A stretch of DNA of 64,000 nucleotides from Rhodococcus sp. B7740 (lineage in GTDB: Bacteria; Actinomycetota; Actinomycetes; Mycobacteriales; Mycobacteriaceae): the NCBI RefSeq assembly GCF_000954115.1, contig NZ_CP010797.1:5270001-5334000 (forward strand), given 5' to 3'. The position numbers and the translations under genes are program-made. Position 1 is the first letter of the stretch, and each line of letters starts with the position of its first letter. Below the pieces are notes generated by a model that ran no database searches, was not told where the DNA came from, and saw only the letters and a list, made by a program, of their open reading frames with translations. Shown here piece by piece: positions 38,291-46,366 of this stretch.

Positions 38291-39358
38291 CTACCTGGGC
38301 AGCCCCATCTTGTACTGCAGGGCGTAGGCCAGCTTGCCTGGTTTGTCGTCCGAGTACGGGGCCGAGAGCTTTCCGAATTCTCCCTTGCCGGCTGCCTTAC
38401 CGTCGTTCCACGCGTTCAGCGCGCCGAGTTCCGCTGCGGTGCGGCCACTGTCGATCACCGCGTCTTTGGGAGCCGCGACCTGTGCACGCGACACCGCCTC
38501 GACGGTGCTGAGGTAGCTCGTCAGGTTGTTGCTGTCCCAGCCGCTGATGTCGACGGCACCCGAGTCGCGAACCCATGCACCCCAATAGAATTCCTGGAAG
38601 GGGATGGTTCCGGGGGTGAAGCCGATGTCGCGGGCGAAGTACGTCAGGCTGCGGTATCTGTCGTTCTGGAACTTGGCGAGGCCGACTCCCGACGGGAGTT
38701 GTTCCACCGGAACCTCGTTGCCGTCGACGTCGTAGTTCCACACCCACTTCTCGGCCTTCATCCGTGCCCAGAAATCGGCTGTGCTCAGGTCACTGAGGTT
38801 CGCGACCACCCGCAGGCGAAGGTGCAGATTCGGTCCACCGTCGGCCGTTTCGTAGAAGGAGGTCAGCGTGTGGTGACCGTCGGTCAGGTACGGCACGCCG
38901 CCCGGACCGATGACGACAGTCTTCATGGGCGCGATGGTGTCCGGCGTTTCCTGACCGACGGGGACGGTGCAGGTGAACGACGACGGATTGTCCAGTCGTG
39001 CATCAGGCAACGCCGACGCGGCCTCTTCCTGGCCGTTGGCCTCGCACCAGTCGTCGAACTTCTTGTTGATCTCGTCCTTGCCGAGTGTGTATCGCCCGAG
39101 CTTGTAGTACACCTCGTCGTATCCGAGCGAGGGTTGCGTCGCGCGCACCTCACCGATCGGCAGATCGAGAAGCTCGCCCGCTTCGGCACATCGGTAGCCG
39201 AGGCCTGCCGACGATCCGGTGGGGAGCAGGTCGGCGACCTGACACAGGGGCGACGCTGCCCGTGCCGGCGCGGCCGTGGCAACGCTGGTCATCGACGCGG
39301 ATACGACAGAGATCAATGCGAGCGTGCCCAGCAGGGCTGCTCTACGACGCGAGACCAT
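38291..39358 (-). CDS. Secreted ParB-like (ParBc_2) protein
   Basis: 355 residues, GAGGAG site before the ATG. A Sec signal peptide (M-V-S-R-R-R then a hydrophobic core, cleavage near A-R-A-A-S at 32-36). The mature part reads D-L-P-I-G-E-V-R-A-T-Q-P-S-L-G-Y-D-E-V near 65-83, and L-T-D-G-H-H-T-L-T near 162. This is the pattern of the ParB-like nuclease/ATPase fold (sulfiredoxin superfamily) in a subgroup of exported proteins. Two Cys pairs may form disulfides. Enzymatic role unknown. Confidence 0.75.
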   Translation of the reverse strand: MVSRRRAALLGTLALISVVSASMTSVATAAPARAASPLCQVADLLPTGSSAGLGYRCAEAGELLDLPIGEVRATQPSLGYDEVYYKLGRYTLGKDEINKKFDDWCEANGQEEAASALPDARLDNPSSFTCTVPVGQETPDTIAPMKTVVIGPGGVPYLTDGHHTLTSFYETADGGPNLHLRLRVVANLSDLSTADFWARMKAEKWVWNYDVDGNEVPVEQLPSGVGLAKFQNDRYRSLTYFARDIGFTPGTIPFQEFYWGAWVRDSGAVDISGWDSNNLTSYLSTVEAVSRAQVAAPKDAVIDSGRTAAELGALNAWNDGKAAGKGEFGKLSAPYSDDKPGKLAYALQYKMGLPR

Positions 39359-39473
39359 TCGGTGAAACTCCTCTGAGTTCGAGTGAAGTTCTCCGAGAGT
39401 GCAGCCCGTGGGTCACCGGTCGATGTCGCAGAGCCGAACCGGAGGTGTTCGAGAGGTGAACGCAGCGCGCCGG

Positions 39474-40004
39474 TCAGCGATCCTCGCGCAACATCGCGTA
39501 GACGAGGGTGTCGGTCCATTCGCCCTTGCACCACCAGTTCTGTCGAAAGTGCGCTTCCCGACGCATCCCGACCCGCGCGGCCAGTCGGGCAGAGGCGTCG
39601 TTCCGGCCGTCCAGCTGTGCGCTGACGCGGTGGATCTGGGGTAACGAGAACACGTGCTCGATCAAGGCGGTGACCGCCTCGGTGGCGTACCCGCGGCCCG
39701 CAACGTCGGGGGAGAACGTCCAGCCGAGTTCGACGAGAGCCGGGGAACCGTCGACCAACCACGCCTCGACATTTCCCACCACCGTTCCCTCGTGCTCGGC
39801 AACCATCGCGAGTGCTTGGGTGTGCAGTCCGATTCGCTTCATCCGTTTGCCCACCGCAGCAACCGCATCGGTGTGTGTCCACGCTTCGTGGAGCAGATAG
39901 CGGCAGACTTCCGGGTCGCTGTAGTAGGCGAGGATCCTGTCCGCATCGGCGGGTTCGTACAGACGAAGGGTCAGGCGCTCGGTGTGGATGGGCTCGACGG
40001 TCAT
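39474..40004 (-). CDS. GNAT family N-acetyltransferase, RimJ/RimL-like
   Basis: 176 residues from the ATG at 40004. Starts T-E-R-L-T-L-R-L-Y-E-P-A-D-A-D, the usual opening of the Acetyltransf_3 group. The acetyl-CoA loop G-R-G-Y-A-T-E-A near 105 and N-D-A-S-A-R-L-A-A-R-V-G-M near 135 are intact. It acetylates a protein N-terminus or a small amine. Single gene between the secreted protein and the divergent sulfonate importer. Confidence 0.85.
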   Translation of the reverse strand: MTVEPIHTERLTLRLYEPADADRILAYYSDPEVCRYLLHEAWTHTDAVAAVGKRMKRIGLHTQALAMVAEHEGTVVGNVEAWLVDGSPALVELGWTFSPDVAGRGYATEAVTALIEHVFSLPQIHRVSAQLDGRNDASARLAARVGMRREAHFRQNWWCKGEWTDTLVYAMLREDR

Positions 40005-40120
40005 ATGTCCGAGTCTGCCCGACTTGTATTCACGCTGATTCGAACCCTGGTCCAGGACCCGACGTGTGATGGATGGTGGTGAGTCGAACCTGCCCGCACT
40101 CAACCGGAAGGCCTGTACTC

Positions 40121-40981
40121 ATGGTCATGACGTCGTATGCCGCTCCCGCGGGACCCGTGGACGCGAGCGACAGCGATGCCTCCGACATCGGCTCCACACC
40201 CGTCTCGCCGAAAGGGTCTGCGTGGCAGCGGTACCGCTGGACCGTCGTGCGCGCTTTGTCGCCGGTCGTCCTCCTCGTTCTGTGGCAGATCGCCAGCGCT
40301 GCCGGAGTTCTCTCCGAACGAGTGCTGCCTGCACCGTCACTGATCTTCGATGCAGGTCTGGAATTGCTGCGCAACGGCGAACTGGCGAACGCCCTGGCCA
40401 TTTCCGGAACTCGCGTAGTCCAGGGGCTCGTGCTCGGTGGGGTGATCGGGGTGGCGCTCGGAGCGCTCGTCGGACTGTCCAAACTTGCCGAGGCAACCGT
40501 CGACCCGCCGCTGCAGATGCTGCGCGCGCTACCGCACCTCGGTCTCATCCCGCTGTTCATCCTGTGGTTCGGAATCGGAGAGACTCCCAAGATCCTGCTC
40601 GTTGCTCTGGGAGTCGCATTTCCGTTGTACCTGAACACGTTCTCGGCGATCCGCCAGATCGATCGTAATTTCCTCGACACGGCCGTCGTACTCGGTTTCT
40701 CGTGGCGTCAGCGGTTCACCACGATCATTGCGCCGAGCATCGCCCCGCAACTGCTGGTGGGACTTCGTCAGTCGTTGGCCATTGCGTGGTTGTCGCTGAT
40801 CGTGGCCGAGCAGATCAACGCCGAATCCGGGCTCGGCTACATCATCAACAATGCGCGCGATTTCCTGCGGGTGGACACCATCATCTTCGGGCTCGTCGTC
40901 TACGCCCTGATGGGAATCGCCACCGACGGCATCGTCCGAGTCCTCGAAAAACGAGCTCTCCGTTACCGATTGGATGCCTGA
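40121..40981 (+). CDS. ssuC: Sulfonate-type ABC permease (SsuC-like)
   Basis: 286 residues from the ATG at 40121 (GGAAGG 9 bases upstream; a second ATG follows two codons later). About six membrane helices. The EAA loop is D-T-A-V-V-L-G-F-S-W-R near 187 and the A-L-P-H-L-G-L-I-P-L-F-I-L-W-F-G-I-G segment near 138 is the signature of nitrate/sulfonate/taurine permeases. First of four genes in an ssuCBAD-like operon for uptake of aliphatic sulfonates under sulfur limitation. Confidence 0.88.
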   Translation: MVMTSYAAPAGPVDASDSDASDIGSTPVSPKGSAWQRYRWTVVRALSPVVLLVLWQIASAAGVLSERVLPAPSLIFDAGLELLRNGELANALAISGTRVVQGLVLGGVIGVALGALVGLSKLAEATVDPPLQMLRALPHLGLIPLFILWFGIGETPKILLVALGVAFPLYLNTFSAIRQIDRNFLDTAVVLGFSWRQRFTTIIAPSIAPQLLVGLRQSLAIAWLSLIVAEQINAESGLGYIINNARDFLRVDTIIFGLVVYALMGIATDGIVRVLEKRALRYRLDA

Positions 40982-40984
40982 TTC

Positions 40985-41704
40985 ATGACCTCGACGACGA
41001 CCTCGGTCGCCACGCTGCGCGGCATCGACAAGTTCTACGGTGCCAGTCACGTGTTGAAGGGTGTCGACCTGTCCATCGAACGCGGCGAGATCGTCTCGCT
41101 GGTGGGAAGATCCGGCTCCGGTAAGTCGACGATCCTGCGCGTTCTGGCAGGACTGTCGACGGATCACACCGGGGAGCGGCATGTCGCCGGGCATCCCGCG
41201 GTGGCGTTCCAGGAACCGCGGCTGTTTCCGTGGCGCTCGGTCCGCCAGAACGTGTCCTACGGGCTCAACACAGCCGGCGTGACGGGGAACGATGCGTTGA
41301 CAGCTGCGGATGCGACCCTCGACGAAGTCGGCCTCGCCGACAAGCGCGACGCATGGCCGATGACGTTGTCCGGCGGCCAAGCTCAGCGCGCCGCATTGGC
41401 CAGAGCATTGGTGGGCGAGCCGGAGCTGCTGCTGCTCGACGAACCGTTCGGCGCTCTCGACGCGCTCACTCGGCTGTCCATGCAGTCGCTGCTGCTCGAC
41501 CTGTGGGGTCGGCACCGATTCGGCATCCTCCTGGTCACGCACGACGTCGACGAGGCAATTGCGTTGGGAGACCGGGTGTTGGTGCTCGACGGGGGTGGCG
41601 TCGCCGAGACCGTCACCATCGACCTGCCTCGTCCACGCGACCGAGGAACAGCCGGATTCTCTCGCATCCGCACTCATCTGCTCGGCGCGCTCGGCGTCCA
41701 CTGA
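40985..41704 (+). CDS. ssuB: Sulfonate-type ABC ATPase (SsuB-like)
   Basis: 239 residues, starting 3 bases after the permease stop. Walker A G-R-S-G-S-G-K-S-T near 41, Q-loop F-Q-E-P-R-L-F-P-W near 77 (typical of SsuB/TauB/NrtD), signature L-S-G-G-Q-A-Q-R near 128, Walker B L-L-L-L-D-E-P-F-G-A-L-D near 148. Powers the SsuC-type channel. Confidence 0.9.
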   Translation: MTSTTTSVATLRGIDKFYGASHVLKGVDLSIERGEIVSLVGRSGSGKSTILRVLAGLSTDHTGERHVAGHPAVAFQEPRLFPWRSVRQNVSYGLNTAGVTGNDALTAADATLDEVGLADKRDAWPMTLSGGQAQRAALARALVGEPELLLLDEPFGALDALTRLSMQSLLLDLWGRHRFGILLVTHDVDEAIALGDRVLVLDGGGVAETVTIDLPRPRDRGTAGFSRIRTHLLGALGVH

Positions 41705-41759
41705 GCCGATCGATTTCACCGAACTCATCGATTTCACTGATACGAAGGATCGTTCACGC

Positions 41760-42806
41760 ATGTCGTCACACGCTCGTTCCCGATCGCTGCGCGCCGTCGG
41801 GATACTCGCTGCCCTGTCCCTGACGGTTGTCGGACTCACCGGCTGCGTCTCCCGCGGCAGCGACACCACGGCCACCGAAGCGCCCGAACTCGTCTCGAAC
41901 GATCAGCTCGCCACCGTCACCCTCGACGTCGGCGACCAGAAGGGTGGCACCGAAGCCCTGCTTCGTGCGTCCGGTGAGTTGGACTCTGCGCCGTACGATG
42001 TCGCGTTCTCCACCTTCACCTCCGGCCCGCCGCAGGTGGAGGCCGCAACGGCCGGTCAGATCGACTTCGCGGTCACCGGCAACACACCCCCGGTGTTCGG
42101 AGTCGCAGCCAATGCGCGCATCAAGGTCGTCTCCGCCTACAGCAACGACGCGAGCGGGGATCAGATTCTCGTGCCGCCCGATTCGACTCTCGCCACGTTC
42201 GCCGACCTGCGCGGCAAGAAGATCGCCGTCGGCAAGGGAAGTTCCGCGCACGGCCATGTCCTGCTGCAGTTGCAGAAGGCAGGGTTGACCACCGATGACG
42301 TTCAGCTGGTCTTTCTTCAGCCAGCCGATGCGCTGACGGCGTTCACCTCGGGTGAGGTCGACGCCTGGGCGATCTGGGATCCCTTCACCGCGATCGCGCA
42401 GGTCCAGAACGGCTCGAAAACGCTCACCACCGCAGAGGGCGTCGCCAACGGCTACGGCTTCGGCATCGCCTCGCAGCAGGCGCTCGACGATCCCGCGAAG
42501 AACACTGCCCTGCAGGACTTCGTGGTTCGTCTGGCCAAGGCGTCCGCCTGGGCGAACGCCAACCCGGCCGAGTGGGCGGCGGCGTATTCCACGGCCGTCG
42601 GCATCGACCCTGCCGCCGGTGAATTGGCTCAGGGACGAAGCCAGCGACCCGCAATTGCGCTCGACGACACGGTGATCGAGTCCGAGCAGGCACTCTTCGA
42701 TGCCTTCGTCGAGAGCGGAAGCATTCCCGGCGGCAACACGTTCGCGGACTTCGTCGACACGCGGTACGCCGACGCCATCGCCGACGCCACCGCCTCCAGC
42801 AACTGA
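41760..42806 (+). CDS. ssuA: Sulfonate-type substrate-binding lipoprotein (SsuA-like)
   Basis: 348 residues from the ATG at 41760. Lipobox G-L-T-G-C with Cys29. Body of the NMT1/THI5-like family that binds sulfonates, taurine or nitrate: D-F-A-V-T-G-N-T-P-P-V-F near 102, S-T-L-A-T-F-A-D-L-R-G-K-K-I-A-V-G-K-G near 142, D-A-W-A-I-W-D-P-F near 202. Its position between SsuB-like and SsuD-like genes points to an alkanesulfonate ligand. Confidence 0.88.
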   Translation: MSSHARSRSLRAVGILAALSLTVVGLTGCVSRGSDTTATEAPELVSNDQLATVTLDVGDQKGGTEALLRASGELDSAPYDVAFSTFTSGPPQVEAATAGQIDFAVTGNTPPVFGVAANARIKVVSAYSNDASGDQILVPPDSTLATFADLRGKKIAVGKGSSAHGHVLLQLQKAGLTTDDVQLVFLQPADALTAFTSGEVDAWAIWDPFTAIAQVQNGSKTLTTAEGVANGYGFGIASQQALDDPAKNTALQDFVVRLAKASAWANANPAEWAAAYSTAVGIDPAAGELAQGRSQRPAIALDDTVIESEQALFDAFVESGSIPGGNTFADFVDTRYADAIADATASSN

Positions 42807-42849
42807 CGAGCCACCAACTGATCACCCACCACGTCGTAGGAGTTCACTC

Positions 42850-43959
42850 GTGACCGCACGCATCTTCTGGTTCCTTCCCACCGCGGGCGACGGCCGTTCC
42901 ATCGTCGGCGCCTCCCACGCATCCGGGAACCTCCGCGAACCCGCCGGGTTTCGTCGCCCGTCGCTGCGTTACCTCACCGAGGTGGCGCAGGCTGCGGACC
43001 GACTCGACTTCGAGGGCGTGCTGACTCCGACGGGAACCTGGTGCGAGGACGCGTGGCTGACCACGGCTGCTCTACTGCAGAGCACCCGACGGCTGAAGTT
43101 CCTCGTCGCCTTCCGTCCCGGCCTCACACCGCCCACGTTGGCGGCGCAGCAGGCGGCGACGTTGCAGCGCTTCTCGGAGGGACGGGTGTTGTTCAACATC
43201 GTCACCGGCGGCGACGACGTCGAGCAGCGTCGGTTCGGGGACTGGATAGACCACGATCGTCGCTACGCTCGCACCGACGAGTTTCTCGAACTCGTTCAAC
43301 GCATCTGGACCGAGCCGTCGGTCGATCACAAGGGTGAGTTCTTCGAGGTGGCCGATGCACGGGTGTCCGAGGCACCGGATCCGTTGCCGGAGTTCTGGTT
43401 CGGTGGTTCGTCCGAGCCGGCTCTCGAGGTCGCGGCCAAGCGAGTGCAGACGTACCTGACGTGGGGCGAGCCGCCGGCCGACGCCCGCGCCAAGATCGAG
43501 AAGGTGCAGGCGCTCGCGGACGCCCAGGGCCGCAAGCTCACTTACGGCGTTCGCCTGCACACCATCAGCCGTGACACGTCCGAGGAGGCCTGGGCCGTCG
43601 CGCAGAAGCTTCTCGACGAGCTTCCCGAGGATCAGGTGTCGCAGGCTCACGCACTGCACTCGTCCTCGCAGTCCGAGGGTCAGCGCCGGATGGCCGCCTT
43701 GCACGGCGGCAGCAAGGATTCGCTCGAGATCTACCCGAACTTGTGGGCGGGTGTCGGACTCGTTCGCGGCGGAGCCGGGACGGCCCTGGTCGGTTCGCAC
43801 GAGGAGGTCGCGGACCTGATCGGCGAATACCACGACGCCGGCTTCGACGAGTTCATCCTCTCGGGCTACCCGCACCTGGAAGAGGCGTATCACTTCGCCG
43901 AGGGCGTGCGTCCGATCCTCGATGCGCGCGGAATCACGGTGCCCGCTCGTCGGGTGTAG
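42850..43959 (+). CDS. ssuD: FMNH2-dependent alkanesulfonate monooxygenase
   Basis: 369 residues from the GTG at 42850. The N-terminus R-I-F-W-F-L-P-T-A-G-D-G-R, the Cys in T-G-T-W-C-E-D-A-W near 60, F-R-P-G-L-T-P-P near 87 and the C-terminal R-G-G-A-G-T-A-L-V-G-S near 306 and G-Y-P-H-L-E-E-A-Y near 343 match SsuD closely. It cleaves the C-S bond of alkanesulfonates with FMNH2 and O2, giving aldehyde and sulfite. FMNH2 comes from a reductase such as the SsuE-like gene downstream on the opposite strand. Confidence 0.92.
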   Translation: MTARIFWFLPTAGDGRSIVGASHASGNLREPAGFRRPSLRYLTEVAQAADRLDFEGVLTPTGTWCEDAWLTTAALLQSTRRLKFLVAFRPGLTPPTLAAQQAATLQRFSEGRVLFNIVTGGDDVEQRRFGDWIDHDRRYARTDEFLELVQRIWTEPSVDHKGEFFEVADARVSEAPDPLPEFWFGGSSEPALEVAAKRVQTYLTWGEPPADARAKIEKVQALADAQGRKLTYGVRLHTISRDTSEEAWAVAQKLLDELPEDQVSQAHALHSSSQSEGQRRMAALHGGSKDSLEIYPNLWAGVGLVRGGAGTALVGSHEEVADLIGEYHDAGFDEFILSGYPHLEEAYHFAEGVRPILDARGITVPARRV

Positions 43960-43980
43960 CTCTCGGTTCGAGGTGGCGGT

Positions 43981-45207
43981 TCACCACCCCTGCGCAATAC
44001 CCTGGGGGAGCAGGTGACCCATCTGGGAGCGTTTCGTTTCCAGGTATCGGATGTTGGCCCGCGCGGCACCGACGATGATCGGCAGTCGTGCACTCACGTC
44101 GACCCCGTGCGCTTCGAGACCACGAATCTTGTCCGGATTGTTGGTCAGCAGGCGGACTGTGCTCAGACCGAGATCTTTCAGAATGGCTGCGGCGCCGCCG
44201 TATTCGCGTCCATCTGCCGGCTCGTCGAGCTCGAGATTGGCTTGTACGGTGTCGAATCCCTCGTCCTGAAGTCGATATGCAGCAAGCTTTTTCAGCAAGC
44301 CGATGCCGCGACCTTCGTGGCCGCGGAGGTACACCAGCACGCCGCCCTCCGCAGCGATTCGTTCGAGGGCAGTCTCGAGTTGCGGACCACACTCGCACCG
44401 TTGCGAGAGGAACGATTCACCGGTGAGGCACTCCGAATGCACTCGCACCAACGCGTTGTCGGTGACGTCTCCGGAGACCAGCGCCACGTGCTCGGCCCCG
44501 GTCTCGTGATCTGTGTAGCCGAACATCGCGAACGTGCCGTGTGGGGTCGTGAGGACGGTCTCCACCACCCGCCCGACGCGAGCGGGCCCGGCAACCGGTG
44601 CAGGGTCCCGAAGTTGGCGGTACGCGATGAGCTCCTCGATGGTGAGTACCGGAAGGTTCAGACGGGTGCCCAGGTTCTCGATCTCGGGAAAGCGCATCAT
44701 CGATCCGTCGTCGGCCACCAGCTCGGCGATCACTCCCACGGCGGGCAACCCGGCGAGAGCACACAGGTCGACGGCGGCCTCGGTGTGTCCCGGTCGTTCC
44801 AGAACCCCACCCGGGCGAGCGCGCAGAGGGAGAACGTGCCCTGGCCGGATGATGTCCGACGCCACTGCGCCCGGATCTGCCAGCACCTGCAAGGTCTTCG
44901 CACGGTCGGCCGCGCTGATGCCGGTGGTGATCCCCGCGGCCGCGTCGACGGTCACGGTGTAAGCCGTCTTCTTCGGGTCCTGATTGTTCGACACCATCGG
45001 GGGTAGCTCCAGGGCATCTGCCCGTGCGTCGCTCATCGGAGCGCACAGCAACCCCGAGGTGTTGCGGACGGTCCAGGCCGTCCACGCGGGACTGACGCGG
45101 TCCGCCGCCAAGATCACGTCACCCTCGTTCTCCCGATCGGCCGAATCGGTGACGAACACCGGCTTTCCGGCCCGGAGGGCATCGAGGACATGTTCGACGG
45201 TACTCAT
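43981..45207 (-). CDS. ribBA: Bifunctional 3,4-dihydroxy-2-butanone-4-phosphate synthase/GTP cyclohydrolase II
   Basis: 408 residues. The RibB half (1-200) has D-R-E-N-E-G-D near 25, G-H-V-L-P-L-R-A near 122 and H-T-E-A-A-V-D-L-C near 140. The RibA half has the zinc-site Cys of S-E-C-L-T-G-E-S-F ... Q-R-C-E-C-G near 260-275, plus R-G-H-E-G-R-G-I-G-L near 295. All catalytic residues seen are intact. It makes the two precursors of riboflavin. No other rib gene is near. It is last in a unit with two flavin reductases (TGATG overlap), so it probably raises FMN supply for the local monooxygenases. Confidence 0.93.
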   Translation of the reverse strand: MSTVEHVLDALRAGKPVFVTDSADRENEGDVILAADRVSPAWTAWTVRNTSGLLCAPMSDARADALELPPMVSNNQDPKKTAYTVTVDAAAGITTGISAADRAKTLQVLADPGAVASDIIRPGHVLPLRARPGGVLERPGHTEAAVDLCALAGLPAVGVIAELVADDGSMMRFPEIENLGTRLNLPVLTIEELIAYRQLRDPAPVAGPARVGRVVETVLTTPHGTFAMFGYTDHETGAEHVALVSGDVTDNALVRVHSECLTGESFLSQRCECGPQLETALERIAAEGGVLVYLRGHEGRGIGLLKKLAAYRLQDEGFDTVQANLELDEPADGREYGGAAAILKDLGLSTVRLLTNNPDKIRGLEAHGVDVSARLPIIVGAARANIRYLETKRSQMGHLLPQGIAQGW

Positions 45208-45704
45208 CAGAGGTCTACCGCCAGTCGGCGAAACTTACTGCCGTGGAACACCATCGGTGCGATGCCGTCCTTGATTTCCAGTTCGTTGATGCGCATCAGA
45301 ACGATGTCGTGGTCACCGGCTGTGACCTGCTCGGTCACCGAGGCGTCCAACCACATGCTCGCACCGTCGATGAACAGGGCACCGTCCTCCGTCGTCATGG
45401 TCGTCAGCCCCTCGAAGCGGTTACCCGTCTTCGCCGCGAGTGTTCGCGCCGCGACGTCGTGGAGTTCGCCGAGCACGCTGATCCCGATTCGCGGTGCTGC
45501 CGCGAACTTGGGCCACGTGGTTGAGGTGTCCTGAACACAGAATGCAACGAGAGGTGGATCGATCGACACCGCGACGAAGCTGCTTGCCGCCATCCCGACC
45601 TGTACTCCGTCGATCTCGGCGCAGACGGCGACGACGCCGCTGGGGAACTGTCCGAACGCGTTTCGCAGCACGGACTGGTCGAAGCTTGTGGTGCTCAGGG
45701 TCAT
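45207..45704 (-). CDS. Flavin reductase, HpaC/DszD-like family
   Basis: 165 residues. Flavin_Reduct domain: F-G-Q-F-P-S-G-V-V-A-V-C-A near 17, G-M-A-A-S-S-F-V-A-V-S-I-D-P-P-L-V near 37, D-I-V-L-M-R-I near 132 and L-V-F-H-G-like M-V-F-H-G-S-K-F-R-R near 152. It reduces FMN (or FAD) with NAD(P)H and passes it to a partner monooxygenase. Overlaps the FMN reductase by 4 bases and ribBA by 1 base. Confidence 0.87.
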   Translation of the reverse strand: MTLSTTSFDQSVLRNAFGQFPSGVVAVCAEIDGVQVGMAASSFVAVSIDPPLVAFCVQDTSTTWPKFAAAPRIGISVLGELHDVAARTLAAKTGNRFEGLTTMTTEDGALFIDGASMWLDASVTEQVTAGDHDIVLMRINELEIKDGIAPMVFHGSKFRRLAVDL

Positions 45705-46207
45705 GATGCATCCGTTCGGGTTCGGGCAGCGGCGAGAATGGTGTCGCCCCAGCGAGTTGCGTAGTCGGTGATTCGGGAATCGGTGGTGTAGGTCGAATCG
45801 ATGAGGTAGAGGCCGGGTGCCGGTGTGACCGCGCCGAGTTCGACGAGAACGTGTTTGAGAAACAGATCGGGTGCCATGGCGTGGGCGGGACCGGCACCCA
45901 ACATGAGCGGAACGGCAACGACATTCTTCAGTCCGGTGTCGCCTGCGAACTGGTCGAGGAACAACTTCAGCACTCCGGTGTACGTCGCCTTGAAGGTCGG
46001 ACTTGCGAAGACGACGAGATCGGAGGACGACACGGTGTCCACTGCAGCCTGAACTGCGGCGTCACCCCATCCGAGGAGCCCGGGCCCGAGGGTGATCACG
46101 TCGACGGTTCCGCCCGGCTCACCCGTCAGTGCGGTGGCGAGAACGCGGGCGGCGTCGAGTGTTCGTGACTCGGGTTTCGGATTGCCCGCCACTACGGTGA
46201 TTTTCAT
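45701..46207 (-). CDS. ssuE: NADPH-dependent FMN reductase, SsuE-like
   Basis: 168 residues from the ATG at 46207 (AAAGG site). Flavodoxin-like fold: V-V-A-G-N-P-K-P-E-S-R-T near 5, then L-V-V-F-A-S-P-T-F-K-A-T-Y-T-G-V-L-K near 64-81, which binds FMN phosphate and ring. It makes FMNH2 for SsuD-type enzymes. Together with the next gene it gives the locus two flavin reductases of unrelated folds. The 159-base gap upstream (46208-46366) shows no FMN riboswitch pattern. Confidence 0.87.
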   Translation of the reverse strand: MKITVVAGNPKPESRTLDAARVLATALTGEPGGTVDVITLGPGLLGWGDAAVQAAVDTVSSSDLVVFASPTFKATYTGVLKLFLDQFAGDTGLKNVVAVPLMLGAGPAHAMAPDLFLKHVLVELGAVTPAPGLYLIDSTYTTDSRITDYATRWGDTILAAARTRTDAS

Positions 46208-46366
46208 ACGTGAACCTTTCGTTGGGGCGATGACACCAGCAAACAGCACGTGCGTAGCACCCTCGAGACTTCCCGGTTGCATGTCGATTGCGCCGTGTCG
46301 TGCTCGGCGATGCAGACCGTCGAGCTGGGGAAACGCCGAAATCCATGGGGCACAACGCCACCTGCA

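Noticed and set aside
40046..40056. CCTGGTCCAGG palindrome upstream of the ssuCBAD-like operon
   Set aside because: Only five bases per arm, 65 bases before the start, and of a size expected by chance in high-G+C DNA. Not listed as an operator.
46208..46366. Possible FMN riboswitch upstream of the FMN reductase-ribBA unit
   Set aside because: The conserved RFN-element blocks (AGGG...GC...CCC and the central helices) are not visible in this 159-base gap, nor in the leader region at 47737-48080.
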